Origin: Brachyspira suanatina
Lineage (GTDB): Bacteria > Spirochaetota > Brachyspiria > Brachyspirales > Brachyspiraceae
DNA: 64,000 nt
Direction of reading: 5' to 3'
Assembly (NCBI RefSeq): GCF_001049755.1
Contig: NZ_CVLB01000002.1
Location: 419,743-483,742, forward strand
Shown: positions 8,920 through 18,795 of the stretch, in pieces
Layout of the letters: each line of letters begins with the position of its first letter
Position numbering within the stretch: the stretch's first letter is position 1
Made by a program: the position numbers and the translations under genes
Notes under the pieces: model-generated
The model's database searches: none
What the model was told of the DNA's origin: nothing
Seen by the model: the letters and a program-made list of their open reading frames with translations, nothing else

Positions 8920-8947
8920 TTGACATTAATTCTATTTTGAATACAAT
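8920..8947 (+). promoter_or_regulatory. Promoter of the DegT-type aminotransferase
   Basis: TTGACA and TACAAT are spaced by 16 bases, about 30 bases before the aminotransferase start. An AAGG ribosome site precedes the ATG. Confidence 0.65.
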
Positions 8948-8983
8948 TTAACTGTTATTTTATTTTTTTATAAAGGATTTTTT

Positions 8984-10102
8984 ATGAAATATATGAACCT
9001 TTACAGAGGATATGAAAAGCGAAAAGAAGCCATTGATAAAAAAATATCTTCTATTATAGAAAGAAGCCAATTTATATTCGGCGAAGAGTTAGAAACATTA
9101 GAAAAAGAATTATCAAACTATACAGGTGCTAAATATGCTGTTGGAGTTTCATCAGGACATGTTGGTTTAGTACTTTCCCTCTTAGCATTAGGATTCAATG
9201 CTGGAGAAGATCATTCTCAAAAAGAAGTAATAGTACCAGCTATGACATTTTTCTCAACTGCTGAGGCTCCTGCTTTTTTAGGCATGAAGGTAAGAGTTTG
9301 CGACATTGATGAATATTTTAATATGGATGTAAAAAAACTTGAAAGCTTAATAAATAAAAATACTGCTGCTATTATACCAGTTAATTTATTTGGTCAATGT
9401 GCTAATTTTGATGTTATACTAGATATCGCTAAAAAGAATAATATATTTGTTATAGAAGATGCTTGTCAGTCATTTGGAGCCAGCTATAAAAATATAAAAT
9501 CATGTTCCGGAAAATTAGGAGATATCGCTGTAACATCATTTTTCCCAGCTAAACCTTTAGGCTGTTTTGGTGATGGCGGAATGGTATTCACTAATAATGA
9601 AGAATTATATAAAAACCTTAAACAGCTTCGTCATCATGGTGATGAAGGCGGAATGATTCATGTTAAATTAGGAACTACAGGAAGACTTGATAATTTACAA
9701 GCTGGTATTTTGCTTGAGAAATTCAAAGGCTTTGATGCTGATATGGATCATAGAAGAAGTGCTGCAGAATACTATAATGAAAAATTAAAAGATGTAGTAA
9801 AAGTACCTCAAGTTGCTGAGTATACTCAAAGCGTACATGCTCAGTATGTTATACAGGTAGAAAATAACAGAGATGAAGTAAGAACTAAATTAAATGAATT
9901 AGGAATACCTACAGCACTTTATTATCCACACCCTATACATTTGGCTCCTATACTTGTAAAAAAATTGGGATATAAAGAAGGAGATATGCCTGTATCAGAA
10001 TATGCTTCAAAACATAATTTGGCTTTGCCTATAGATAATGATATTCTTAAAGAAGAACAGGATATTGTTATAGAGGCTGTCAAAAAGGTAGTTAATAAAT
10101 AA
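8984..10102 (+). CDS. DegT/DnrJ/EryC1/StrS-family aminotransferase
   Basis: This PLP-dependent enzyme family transfers an amino group to keto-sugars used in lipopolysaccharide or other surface glycans. The 372-residue protein has the usual length. Lys190 in SFFPAKPLGCFGDGG is the expected PLP-binding lysine. Upstream, IEDACQSFGASY contains the Asp that contacts the PLP ring nitrogen, and GRLDNLQAGILLEK is the family signature in the C-terminal half. It stands alone between a promoter and a terminator, so the sugar substrate cannot be read from context. Confidence 0.9.
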   Translation: MKYMNLYRGYEKRKEAIDKKISSIIERSQFIFGEELETLEKELSNYTGAKYAVGVSSGHVGLVLSLLALGFNAGEDHSQKEVIVPAMTFFSTAEAPAFLGMKVRVCDIDEYFNMDVKKLESLINKNTAAIIPVNLFGQCANFDVILDIAKKNNIFVIEDACQSFGASYKNIKSCSGKLGDIAVTSFFPAKPLGCFGDGGMVFTNNEELYKNLKQLRHHGDEGGMIHVKLGTTGRLDNLQAGILLEKFKGFDADMDHRRSAAEYYNEKLKDVVKVPQVAEYTQSVHAQYVIQVENNRDEVRTKLNELGIPTALYYPHPIHLAPILVKKLGYKEGDMPVSEYASKHNLALPIDNDILKEEQDIVIEAVKKVVNK

Positions 10103-10122
10103 TTAATTTAGAATTATGATAA

Positions 10123-10150
10123 AAGCAGGTGTTTAGGCACTTGCTTTTTT
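10123..10150 (+). terminator. Terminator after aminotransferase gene
   Basis: AAGCAGGTG and CACTTGCTT form a nine-pair stem (one G-T pair) followed by a T run. Confidence 0.8.
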
Positions 10151-10249
10151 ATTTTAAATTTAAATAAATAAGAAAATTCTCTTTTAATTTTTACAATACC
10201 ATGATTTTAATAAATTAATTTATATACTAATAATATATAACATAAAAAT

Positions 10250-10278
10250 TTGACAAATAGAACAATGTTTTATATCAT
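10250..10278 (+). promoter_or_regulatory. Promoter of the deoC operon
   Basis: TTGACA and TATCAT are spaced by 17 bases. A GAGGAG ribosome site (10288-10293) precedes the deoC ATG. Confidence 0.7.
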
Positions 10279-10298
10279 ATTTAATATGAGGAGTAAAT

Positions 10299-10952
10299 AT
10301 GGATAATCTTAATAAATTAATAGACCATACTATTTTAAGAGCTGATGCAACGATAGATGAAATAAGAAAGCTGTGTATAGAAGCTAAAGAATATGGATTC
10401 TATTCTGTATGCGTAAATTCAGCTTATGTAAATGTAGCTTATAATTTTTTATTGCATTCAGATGTAAAAGTATGTTCGGTGGTAGGCTTTCCTTTGGGTG
10501 CTATGATGAAAGAGGCAAAAGCTTATGAAACAAAAGTTGCAGTTGATAGCGGAGCTGATGAAATAGATATGGTAGTAAATGTTGGTTTCTTAAAAAGTAA
10601 AAAAATAGATCTTTTTGAAAGAGATATAAAAAAAGTAAGAGATGCATGCCATGCCAGCATATTAAAAGTAATTATAGAAACTTGTCTTCTAACAGATAAA
10701 GAAAAAGTATTGGCATGTAAAATAGCAAAAGAATGCGGTGCCGATTTTGTGAAAACTTCTACAGGATTTTCTACAGGCGGAGCAACAGAACATGATGTAA
10801 AACTTATGCGTGAAGCTGTAGGAAAAGAAATGGGAGTTAAAGCTTCAGGAGGCATAAAAACTTATGAAGATGCTTTAAAAATGATAGAAGCAGGTGCAAA
10901 TAGATTAGGAACAAGCAGCAGTATAGCAATAGTAAAATCAGCATCAAAATAG
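10299..10952 (+). CDS. deoC: Deoxyribose-phosphate aldolase
   Basis: DeoC splits 2-deoxyribose-5-phosphate into glyceraldehyde-3-phosphate and acetaldehyde. The 217-residue protein shows the TIM-barrel motifs [28 protein letters not shown] and [14 protein letters not shown], the last with the Schiff-base lysine. Near the end, [12 protein letters not shown] gives the second active-site lysine. It begins an operon with two nucleoside phosphorylases only 13 and 18 bases apart, so it handles the sugar released from deoxynucleosides. Confidence 0.96.
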   Translation: MDNLNKLIDHTILRADATIDEIRKLCIEAKEYGFYSVCVNSAYVNVAYNFLLHSDVKVCSVVGFPLGAMMKEAKAYETKVAVDSGADEIDMVVNVGFLKSKKIDLFERDIKKVRDACHASILKVIIETCLLTDKEKVLACKIAKECGADFVKTSTGFSTGGATEHDVKLMREAVGKEMGVKASGGIKTYEDALKMIEAGANRLGTSSSIAIVKSASK

Positions 10953-10965
10953 GAGATAATCATCT

Positions 10966-11784
10966 ATGGAATATAATGAACCTAAAGCATTCTATGATGA
11001 AGATGCATTTAAAAATAATCTTCTTCAATACCATATAAAATTAAAAAAAGGCGATGTTGCGAGATATGTACTTCTTCCTGGAGATCCTAAAAGAGTGGGA
11101 TATATTGCAAAATTTTTGGATAATCCTGAATTAAAAGCTGATTACAGAGAATATGTTACTGTAACAGGTAAATATAAAGGAGTAGATGTTTCTGTAACTT
11201 CTACAGGTATAGGAGGCCCTTCAGCTTCAATAGCTATGGAAGAACTTATTAAAGTTGGTGCTAATACATTTATAAGAGTTGGAACTGCAGGCGGACTTAG
11301 CCTTAAAGTAAGGCCTAATGATTTAGCAATAGCCCAGGCTGCAATAAAAGATGAAGGCACTACAAAAGAATACATACCTCTTGAATATCCTGCTATTGCA
11401 AATACTGATGTTATGCTCGCATTGAGAGATGCTGCTAAAAAAATAAATGCTAACTATCATATAGGTGTGGTTCATAGTAAAGATTGTTTCTATGGAGAAT
11501 TAGAACCTCAGAATTCTTTTTTCAGAGAAAAATTTGAAAATAATCTTAAATATTATACATTATGCGGTGCTATAGCTTCAGAGATGGAATGTGCCGCTCT
11601 TTTTGCATGTGCCTCTTTAAGAAAGGTAAGAGCCGGTGGAATAATGCATATAGTGGAAAATACTATGGTTGAAAGAATGGGTACTCATTTAGAATACAGC
11701 GATAATATAGAAAATATGATATTAACAGCGTTAGAAGCTATTATTTTATTAAATGAAAAAGACAAAAAAGCTGAAAAGAAGTAA
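10966..11784 (+). CDS. udp: Uridine phosphorylase-like nucleoside phosphorylase
   Basis: This is a member of the NP-I family (272 residues). It has LLPGDPKRVGYIAKFL for phosphate binding, STGIGGPSASIAMEEL, IRVGTAGGL, and the base-binding end segment with SEMECAALFACA. Such enzymes convert nucleoside plus phosphate to base and (deoxy)ribose-1-phosphate. Whether uridine, thymidine or purine nucleosides are preferred cannot be set by eye. A ribosome site AGGAGAT lies before the ATG. The charged Lys-rich C-terminus (KDKKAEKK) is not part of the fold. Confidence 0.88.
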   Translation: MEYNEPKAFYDEDAFKNNLLQYHIKLKKGDVARYVLLPGDPKRVGYIAKFLDNPELKADYREYVTVTGKYKGVDVSVTSTGIGGPSASIAMEELIKVGANTFIRVGTAGGLSLKVRPNDLAIAQAAIKDEGTTKEYIPLEYPAIANTDVMLALRDAAKKINANYHIGVVHSKDCFYGELEPQNSFFREKFENNLKYYTLCGAIASEMECAALFACASLRKVRAGGIMHIVENTMVERMGTHLEYSDNIENMILTALEAIILLNEKDKKAEKK

Positions 11785-11802
11785 TTAAAGAGGTAATCAA
11801 AT

Positions 11803-12588
11803 ATGTTTCCAAAAGCCTATTATCAAGAAAATGAAAATCTAGTTCATCATTTGAAATTAAAGAAAGGTGATGTCGGAAGATATGTTATTATGCCGGGGGA
11901 TCCTAAAAGATGCGTGAAAATAGCTAAAAGATTTGATGACGCCAAATTAATAGCTGATTATAGAGAATATGCCACTTATACAGGATATATAAACGGAGTT
12001 AAAGTTTCAGCTACTTCTCATGGTATAGGAGGCCCTTCAACTGCTATAGCTTTGGAAGAACTTATCAAAGTTGGAGCTGATACATTTATAAGAGTTGGTA
12101 CTTGCGGAGGTATGAATATTGATGTATTGCCTGGCGATGTTGTTATAGTTAATGGTGCTATAAAAGGCGGTGGTACAATGGACAATTATATACCTAAAGA
12201 GTTTCCATGCGTGCCTAATATAGATGTGCTTGAAGCTATGATTGAAGGAGCTGATAAAATAAAAACAAGAACTCATGTTGGTGTGGTACAATGCAAAGAT
12301 GCTTTTTATGCTCAGCATGCACCTGAAAGTATGGCAGTAGACAAAGAATTATTATATAAATGGGATAGTTATATCAAAGCTGGCTGTTTGGCTTCTGAAA
12401 TGGAATCTGCTACATTATTTGCAGTAGGTGCTGCTAAGAATGTAAGAACCGGAGCGGCTATGCTAGTTTTACATAATCAAGAGAGAGTGAAAAATAATAT
12501 TAATGACCCAAAAGATTATACTGGAGAAGAAGCAATAGATTTGATAATAGAATCAATTAAAATTTTGATAGAAAAAGATAAAAAATAA
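11803..12588 (+). CDS. Uridine phosphorylase-like nucleoside phosphorylase
   Basis: A second NP-I family enzyme, 261 residues and clearly paralogous to the upstream one. Motifs are IMPGDPKRCVKIAKRF, TSHGIGGPSTAIALEEL, IRVGTCGGM and ASEMESATLFAVG. It differs in the substrate-facing segment (QCKDAFYAQHAPESM against HSKDCFYGELEPQNSF upstream), so the two probably divide the nucleoside range. It lies in the same operon, ahead of the nucleoside-binding lipoproteins. Confidence 0.88.
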   Translation: MFPKAYYQENENLVHHLKLKKGDVGRYVIMPGDPKRCVKIAKRFDDAKLIADYREYATYTGYINGVKVSATSHGIGGPSTAIALEELIKVGADTFIRVGTCGGMNIDVLPGDVVIVNGAIKGGGTMDNYIPKEFPCVPNIDVLEAMIEGADKIKTRTHVGVVQCKDAFYAQHAPESMAVDKELLYKWDSYIKAGCLASEMESATLFAVGAAKNVRTGAAMLVLHNQERVKNNINDPKDYTGEEAIDLIIESIKILIEKDKK

Positions 12589-12634
12589 TAACAATATAAA
12601 AACAATAATAAAAAAATAATTTTAGGATGTAATT

Positions 12635-13717
12635 ATGATTAAAAAAATAGTGTTATGTGTGTTATTCATCACATCTTTATTTGTATTGTCATGCGGTAAA
12701 AAAACAAATACCGATACAGGTACTTTTGAAATAGCTGTACTTATAGATTTAGGTCCTATTGATGATAAATCTTTTAACCAGGGATCTTGGGAAGGTGTAA
12801 AGGATTATGCCGAAAACTATGGTATAAGCTACAAATATTATAGGGTTCCTGATAAGGATATAGATTCTTATATGAATACTATAGATCTTGCAGCTAGATG
12901 CGGAGCTAAACTTATAGTAACTCCAGGATATATGTTTGAACCTGCAATTTATAAAGCTCAGGATATTTACACAAATATACATTTCATATTAATAGACGGA
13001 GAACCTCAAGATGGAACTTATACAGATTATAAAACATCATCTAATACAGTTGCCATTCTTTATTCAGAGGAAGAAGCAGGATTTTTAGCAGGTTATTCTA
13101 TAGTAAAAGAAGGATATACTAATTTAGGATTTATTGGAGGAGTTGCTCACCCTGCAGTCGTAAGATTTGGATATGGATTTGTACAAGGTGCTGATTATGC
13201 TGCTGTTGAATCAAAATTACCTAAAGATTCAGTTAATATAAAATACACTTATGTAGGCAATTATGACCCTACTCCAGAAAATCAAACTCTAGCCACTTCT
13301 TGGTATAGAAGCGGAGTACAGGTAATATTTGCTGCTGCTGGTGCTGCCGGCAATTCTGTTATGAGTGCTGCTGAAAATAATAATGGATTAGTTATAGGTG
13401 TTGATGTTGATCAAAGTTTTGAATCTCCTACGGTTATTACTTCTGCTATAAAATTAATAAGAGAATCTGTTTATAATGCTGTTGCCTCTTATTATAATGG
13501 CAATTTTGGCGGAGGAAAAACAACCATATTAGGTACTAGTGTTAATGGTGTTGGTCTTCCAATGGATAATTCTAGGTTTAAAATTTTTAATAAAAATGAT
13601 TATGATTTTATTTATAAAATGCTGATGAATAAAAATATAACAGTTTTAAAAGATACTCATGCAGAAACTCCTAAAGAATTACCAATAAATACAATAAAAT
13701 TGGATTATATAAAATGA
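12635..13717 (+). CDS. BmpA/PnrA-like nucleoside-binding lipoprotein 1
   Basis: A 360-residue substrate-binding lipoprotein of the Bmp family. The signal ends in the lipobox VLSC (Cys20), and the mature part contains IDDKSFNQGSWEGVKDYA, LIVTPGYMFEPA, GVDVDQSFESPTVITSA and KTTILGTSVNGVGLP. The treponemal relative PnrA binds purine nucleosides and works with an ABC importer, which is encoded downstream here. It is the first of four tandem paralogues. Its N-terminal region is nearly the same as that of paralogue 2 (DYAENYGISYKYYRVPDK in both), pointing to recent duplication or gene conversion. Confidence 0.9.
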   Translation: MIKKIVLCVLFITSLFVLSCGKKTNTDTGTFEIAVLIDLGPIDDKSFNQGSWEGVKDYAENYGISYKYYRVPDKDIDSYMNTIDLAARCGAKLIVTPGYMFEPAIYKAQDIYTNIHFILIDGEPQDGTYTDYKTSSNTVAILYSEEEAGFLAGYSIVKEGYTNLGFIGGVAHPAVVRFGYGFVQGADYAAVESKLPKDSVNIKYTYVGNYDPTPENQTLATSWYRSGVQVIFAAAGAAGNSVMSAAENNNGLVIGVDVDQSFESPTVITSAIKLIRESVYNAVASYYNGNFGGGKTTILGTSVNGVGLPMDNSRFKIFNKNDYDFIYKMLMNKNITVLKDTHAETPKELPINTIKLDYIK

Positions 13718-13766
13718 TTATATTCTCTATATAAAAAGATTTATCAGTAACAGGTGAATTAGAAAT

Positions 13767-14840
13767 ATGAACAAATTTCTTACTTTTCTTATTATGATTG
13801 TTTTTTTGTATGCTGCTTCTTGTAGTGATATAGATGGTGAGGAATCATCTGGTTATGAAATAGCTGTCATTGTAAGAAATATAGACGATAAATCATTTAA
13901 TCAAAGTACTTGGAATGGAGTAAAGGATTATGCTGAAAATTATGGCATAAGCTATAAATATTATAGAGTTCCTGATAAAAATGTAGAATTAACGTTAAAT
14001 GCAATAGATATTGCTGTTCGTATGGGAGCTAAATTGATAGTAACACCAGGACATATATTTGAAACAGCTATTTATAAAGCACAGTATATGTATACTAATG
14101 TACATTTTATATTGATAGATGGAAAACCTCAGGATGGAACTTATACAGATTATAAAATAGCAAAAAATACAGTTTCTATTCTTTATGCTGAAGAAGAAGC
14201 AGGATTCTTAGCAGGATACTCTATAGTAAAAGAAGGATATACTAATTTAGGAGTTATAGGAGGTATGGCTCTTCCTCCTGTCATAAGATTTGGATATGGT
14301 TTTGTACAAGGCGCTGAATTTGCTGCCAATGAATTAAAGATACCTAAAGGTAATATAAGTATAAAATACACATATGTTGGAAATTATAATAATTCTATTG
14401 AAAATCAAACTTTAGCTGAATCTTGGTATCAAAGCGGAACACAGGTAATATTTGCTCCGGCAGGAGGTGCTGTAAAATCTGTTATAAATGCTGCTGAAGA
14501 TAATGGAGGTTTAGTTGTAGGCATTGATGTTGATCAAAGTTTTGAATCTCCTACTGTTATTACTTCTTCTATGAAATTGATAAGAGAATCTGTTTATAAT
14601 GCTATTGCCTCTTATTATAATGGTAATTTCAACGGAGGAAAAATTACAGTATTAGGTGCTCAGGTTAAAGGTATAGGACTACCTATGGCTACTTCTAAAT
14701 TTAAAGTTTTTACAGAAGATGACTATAATATAATATATGACTCTCTTGTGAAAAAAAAAATTAAGGTATTAAAAGATACTGATGCAGAAAGTATTGACAA
14801 ATTACCTTTAAATTTAGTAAAAATTAATTATATAAATTAA
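13767..14840 (+). CDS. BmpA/PnrA-like nucleoside-binding lipoprotein 2
   Basis: A 357-residue paralogue with lipobox AASC (Cys19). It keeps NIDDKSFNQSTWNGVKDYA and GIDVDQSFESPTVITSS. Compared with the other three, the strand before IDDKSF is shortened by about two residues (VIVRNIDDKS instead of VLIDLGPIDDKS). This removes the Asp/Glu-Gly section that lines the ligand pocket in this family, so its ligand range may differ. It sits 49 bases after paralogue 1. Confidence 0.9.
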   Translation: MNKFLTFLIMIVFLYAASCSDIDGEESSGYEIAVIVRNIDDKSFNQSTWNGVKDYAENYGISYKYYRVPDKNVELTLNAIDIAVRMGAKLIVTPGHIFETAIYKAQYMYTNVHFILIDGKPQDGTYTDYKIAKNTVSILYAEEEAGFLAGYSIVKEGYTNLGVIGGMALPPVIRFGYGFVQGAEFAANELKIPKGNISIKYTYVGNYNNSIENQTLAESWYQSGTQVIFAPAGGAVKSVINAAEDNGGLVVGIDVDQSFESPTVITSSMKLIRESVYNAIASYYNGNFNGGKITVLGAQVKGIGLPMATSKFKVFTEDDYNIIYDSLVKKKIKVLKDTDAESIDKLPLNLVKINYIN

Positions 14841-14853
14841 TTAGGAGACTGGT

Positions 14854-15939
14854 ATGAAAAAAATTGGTATATTTATAATAATTATTACAGCTTTTATACT
14901 AATTATTTCCTGCAAAAAAGATAATAAAGATAATATAGAAAAAAGTGAATATGATATAGCATTAATCACAGAGGGAACAATTGATGACAAATCATATAAT
15001 CAAGGAGCTTGGCAAGGATTAATAAGATATGCTGAAAGTACAGGAAAAAAATACAAATACTATCAAGCAGCACAAAATACTACAGAATCATTTATTGATG
15101 CTATAGATTTAGCAGTTAATGAAGGTGTAAAATTAATAATAACTCCTAATTATTTATTTGAAAAAGCAGTATATATCTCTCAGGATAATCATCCGAATAT
15201 AAGCTTTATAATTATAGATGGAATACCTCAGGATGGAAATTACACAGATTTCAGAATAGAAAGAAATGTTCATTCTGTTATTTATGCAGAAGAAGAGGCT
15301 GGTTTTTTAGCTGGATATGCTATAGTAAAAGAAGGATATACTAATTTGGGAGTTATAGGAGGTATGCCTGTTCCTCCTGTTATAAGATTTGGATATGGAT
15401 TCGTTCAAGGTGCTAATTATGCCGCCAAAGAATTAAACCTGCCTATTAGAAACATAAAAATCAATTATACATATATTGGTAATTTTAATGATACAGATGA
15501 AAATAAAGAACTTGCATCTTCTTGGTATCAAAGCGGTGTTCAAGTAATATTTGCTCCTGCTGGAGGTGCTGCAAAATCTGTTATAAGTGCTGCTGAAGAA
15601 AATAATGGATTAGTTATAGGAGTTGATGTTGATCAAAGTTTTGAATCTCCTGTTATTATTACTTCTGCCATAAAAAGAATAAGAAATTCTGTTTATAATA
15701 GTGTTGATTCATTCTATAATGGCACTTTTAAAGGAGGACAAACTGTTGTATTAGATGCCAAAGTTAATGGTATAGGGCTTCCTATAAAAACTTCTCAGTT
15801 TAAAAATTTCACAGAAAATGATTATAATGCAATATATCAGCAGATTTCAAATGATAATATTAATATATTAAAAGATATGGATGCAAGAAGTGTAAAAGAA
15901 TTACCTTTGGATATAGTAGAAATTAATTATATAAGATAA
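14854..15939 (+). CDS. BmpA/PnrA-like nucleoside-binding lipoprotein 3
   Basis: A 361-residue paralogue with lipobox IISC (Cys20). Ligand-pocket segments are LITEGTIDDKSYNQGAWQG (Tyr replaces the usual Phe after KS) and GVDVDQSFESPVIITSA. The middle region, with YTYIGNFNDTDENKELASSW, is closer to paralogue 4 than to 1 and 2. An AGGAGA ribosome site follows directly on the stop of paralogue 2, 13 bases before the start. Confidence 0.9.
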   Translation: MKKIGIFIIIITAFILIISCKKDNKDNIEKSEYDIALITEGTIDDKSYNQGAWQGLIRYAESTGKKYKYYQAAQNTTESFIDAIDLAVNEGVKLIITPNYLFEKAVYISQDNHPNISFIIIDGIPQDGNYTDFRIERNVHSVIYAEEEAGFLAGYAIVKEGYTNLGVIGGMPVPPVIRFGYGFVQGANYAAKELNLPIRNIKINYTYIGNFNDTDENKELASSWYQSGVQVIFAPAGGAAKSVISAAEENNGLVIGVDVDQSFESPVIITSAIKRIRNSVYNSVDSFYNGTFKGGQTVVLDAKVNGIGLPIKTSQFKNFTENDYNAIYQQISNDNINILKDMDARSVKELPLDIVEINYIR

Positions 15940-15997
15940 CTTTTGGCTTTAATAATTTTTAGCAAATAAATATATTAAAAAGAGGAGACATCAGATT

Positions 15998-17077
15998 ATG
16001 AAAAAAATTATTGTTTTAATCATCACCTTAATTAGCTTCATTCTAGTAGTTTCATGCGGTGGAGGAGAAAAAAAGTCTGGAGGATATGAACTAGCATTAA
16101 TAACAGATGTTGGTACCATAGATGACAGATCATTCAATCAGGGTTCTTGGGAAGGATTAACAAAGTATGCACAGGAAAAAGGTATATCTCATAAATACTA
16201 TCAGCCTGCTCAAAAAACTACAGATGCTTATGTTGATGCTATAGACTTAGCAGTATCAGCAGGTGCTAAATTGGTAGTAACTCCAGGATTTTTATTTGAA
16301 CCTGCTGTATATAGAGCTCAAGATACTCATCCTAATGTAAGTTTTGTACTTTTGGATGGTACTCCTCAAGACGGAACTTATACTGATTTCAGAATAGAAA
16401 AAAACGTTTATTCTGTACTTTACGCTGAAGAACAGGCAGGATTTTTAGCTGGATATGCTATAGTAAAAGAAGGATATACTAATTTAGGAGTTATGGCTGG
16501 TATGGCTGTACCTGCAGTTATAAGATTCGGATATGGATTTGTACAAGGTGCTAATTATGCCGCTAAAGAAATGAATATGTCTGTAGGAAATATAAAAATC
16601 AACTATACTTATATAGGTAATTTTAATGCTACTCCAGAAAATCAAACTTTAGCTACTTCTTGGTATCAAAGCGGAGTACAGGTAATATTTGCTCCTGCAG
16701 GCGGTGCTGGAAACTCTGTTATGAGTGCTGCTGAACAAAATAACGGATTAGTTATAGGTGTTGATATTGATCAAAGTGCTGAATCTCCTACTGTTATTAC
16801 TTCTGCTATGAAAATGCTTGGAGAATCTGTTTACAATGCTATAGATGATTTCTATAAAAATCAATTCCCTGGCGGAAAATCTGTTATACTTGATGCTAAA
16901 GTTAATGGTATAGGACTTCCTATGGCTACTTCTAAATTCCAAAAATTCAATCAAAATGATTATGATATGATATATCAAAAACTTAATAATGGAGAAGTAA
17001 AAGTTCTTACTGATAAAGATGCTAAAGATGTTAATCAATTACCTTTAGATATAGTTACAGTTAATTTGATACAATAA
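15998..17077 (+). CDS. BmpA/PnrA-like nucleoside-binding lipoprotein 4
   Basis: A 359-residue paralogue with lipobox VVSC (Cys20) and a Gly-rich start to the mature protein. It has VGTIDDRSFNQGSWEG and GVDIDQSAESPTVITSA, where Ala replaces the Phe found in the other three. The ribosome site AGAGGAGA is the best of the four, so this may be the most highly made copy. A terminator follows, so the binding-protein transcript ends before the ATPase gene. Confidence 0.9.
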   Translation: MKKIIVLIITLISFILVVSCGGGEKKSGGYELALITDVGTIDDRSFNQGSWEGLTKYAQEKGISHKYYQPAQKTTDAYVDAIDLAVSAGAKLVVTPGFLFEPAVYRAQDTHPNVSFVLLDGTPQDGTYTDFRIEKNVYSVLYAEEQAGFLAGYAIVKEGYTNLGVMAGMAVPAVIRFGYGFVQGANYAAKEMNMSVGNIKINYTYIGNFNATPENQTLATSWYQSGVQVIFAPAGGAGNSVMSAAEQNNGLVIGVDIDQSAESPTVITSAMKMLGESVYNAIDDFYKNQFPGGKSVILDAKVNGIGLPMATSKFQKFNQNDYDMIYQKLNNGEVKVLTDKDAKDVNQLPLDIVTVNLIQ

Positions 17078-17100
17078 AAATATTAATAAAATATATTTAA

Positions 17101-17140
17101 GAGATACCTGATATTATAACTTGGTATCTCTATTTTTTTT
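17101..17140 (+). terminator. Terminator after the BmpA array
   Basis: GAGATACC and GGTATCTC form an eight-pair stem with a 14-base loop, followed by TATTTTTTTT. Confidence 0.85.
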
Positions 17141-17148
17141 ATAAATAT

Positions 17149-17177
17149 TTGACAATTTAAAATCATTTAACTATATT
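17149..17177 (+). promoter_or_regulatory. Promoter of the nucleoside ABC transporter genes
   Basis: TTGACA and TATATT are separated by 17 bases, directly after the terminator. The ATPase and permease genes can thus be set independently of the abundant binding proteins. Confidence 0.75.
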
Positions 17178-17229
17178 TTATATATAATTGTTTTTTAATT
17201 ATTAAATAAAAATTATCATAGGAAATATA

Positions 17230-18759
17230 ATGGAAAATTCTGAATATGTAGTTGAAATGCTTAATATAACTAAACGTTTTAAAGGTATAGTAGCTAATGA
17301 TAATATTACTATACAATTAAGACGAGGGGAAATACATGCTTTGCTTGGTGAAAATGGAGCTGGAAAATCCACTTTAATGAGTGTTCTTTTCGGACTTTAT
17401 AAACAAGAAGAAGGTATTATTAAAGTTAATGGTAAAGAAGTAAATATTGATAATCCTAATACTGCTAATGCTTTGGGCATTGGTATGGTACATCAACATT
17501 TCAAATTAGTTCATAATTTTACAGCTTTGGAAAATATTATGCTTGGTGTAGAAACCGTAAAAAACGGAATACTTCAGGTTGATGATGCTAGAAAAAAAGT
17601 AATGGAATTAAGCAAAACTTATGGTCTTGAAATTTATCCTGATTCTTTGATAAGCGATTTAACTGTAGGTATGCAGCAGAGAGTAGAAATTTTAAAAATG
17701 CTTTATAAAGATAATAATATACTTATTTTTGATGAGCCTACTGCCGTACTTACTCCTAGTGAAATAGAAGAGCTTATGAAAATTATGAAATCCTTAACTA
17801 AAGAAGGAAAATCTATTCTTTTCATCACCCATAAATTAAATGAAATTAAAGAAGTTGCTGACAGATGTTCAGTACTTCGTAAAGGTAAATATATAGGTAC
17901 TATTGATGTAAAAAGCACTACAAAAGAAGAGATGTCTGAAATGATGGTCGGAAGAAAGGTATCTTTAGTAGTAGAAAAGACAGAGGCAAAACCTAAAGAT
18001 ATAATATTATCAGTAAAAGATCTCAATGTTAAATCTCCTCATAGTGAAAAAAATATTGTAAAAAATGTTTCTTTCGATGTTCGTGCAGGAGAGATAGTAT
18101 GTATTGCTGGTATTGACGGAAACGGACAAAGCGAGCTTATATATGCACTTACAGGTTTAATTGAGATGTCAAGCGGAAGCATTCATTTAAATGGCAAAGA
18201 CATTACTAACCTATCAATAAGAAATAAAACTTTAAGCGGAATAGGACATATTCCGGAAGACAGACATAAACATGGACTTGTACTTGATTATACTCTTGGA
18301 GAAAATACAATACTTCAAACTTATTTCACAGAAAGATTTCAAAATAAGGGCTTCTTAAAATTTAAAGAAATAGAAAATTATGCTAATGAACTTATAAAAA
18401 GATTTGATATAAGAAGTGCGGAAGGAGCTAAAACTATAGCTAGAAGTATGTCAGGAGGTAATCAGCAGAAGGCTATCATAGCAAGAGAAATAGACAGAAA
18501 TCCGGATTTACTTATAGCAGTTCAGCCTACAAGAGGATTGGATGTTGGTGCTATAGAATATATACATAAAGAATTAATAAGACAGCGTGATAATGGAAAG
18601 GCGGTTTTACTTGTTTCTTTAGAGCTTGATGAGGTTATGAATTTAAGCGACAGAATACTTGTTATATATGAAGGCGAGATTGTAGCTAATGTTAATAATA
18701 AAGATTTAACTATTAATGAATTAGGTCTTTACATGGCAGGATCTAAGAGAAGTGCATAA
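17230..18759 (+). CDS. Nucleoside ABC transporter, double ATPase subunit
   Basis: Two nucleotide-binding domains lie in one 509-residue chain, as in NupO/RnsB-type sugar and nucleoside importers. The first has Walker A LLGENGAGKSTLMS, signature LTVGMQQRVEIL and Walker B ILIFDEPTAVLTP. The second has the degenerate Walker A GIDGNGQSE, signature SGGNQQKAIIAREI and LLIAVQPTRGLDVGA, which is the normal asymmetry for this group. Its two permeases lie 1.4 kb downstream, beyond the Rpn gene and a repeat array. Confidence 0.93.
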   Translation: MENSEYVVEMLNITKRFKGIVANDNITIQLRRGEIHALLGENGAGKSTLMSVLFGLYKQEEGIIKVNGKEVNIDNPNTANALGIGMVHQHFKLVHNFTALENIMLGVETVKNGILQVDDARKKVMELSKTYGLEIYPDSLISDLTVGMQQRVEILKMLYKDNNILIFDEPTAVLTPSEIEELMKIMKSLTKEGKSILFITHKLNEIKEVADRCSVLRKGKYIGTIDVKSTTKEEMSEMMVGRKVSLVVEKTEAKPKDIILSVKDLNVKSPHSEKNIVKNVSFDVRAGEIVCIAGIDGNGQSELIYALTGLIEMSSGSIHLNGKDITNLSIRNKTLSGIGHIPEDRHKHGLVLDYTLGENTILQTYFTERFQNKGFLKFKEIENYANELIKRFDIRSAEGAKTIARSMSGGNQQKAIIAREIDRNPDLLIAVQPTRGLDVGAIEYIHKELIRQRDNGKAVLLVSLELDEVMNLSDRILVIYEGEIVANVNNKDLTINELGLYMAGSKRSA

Positions 18760-18795
18760 AGTTAATGAAGATATGATATTTTATATAATTGAATT

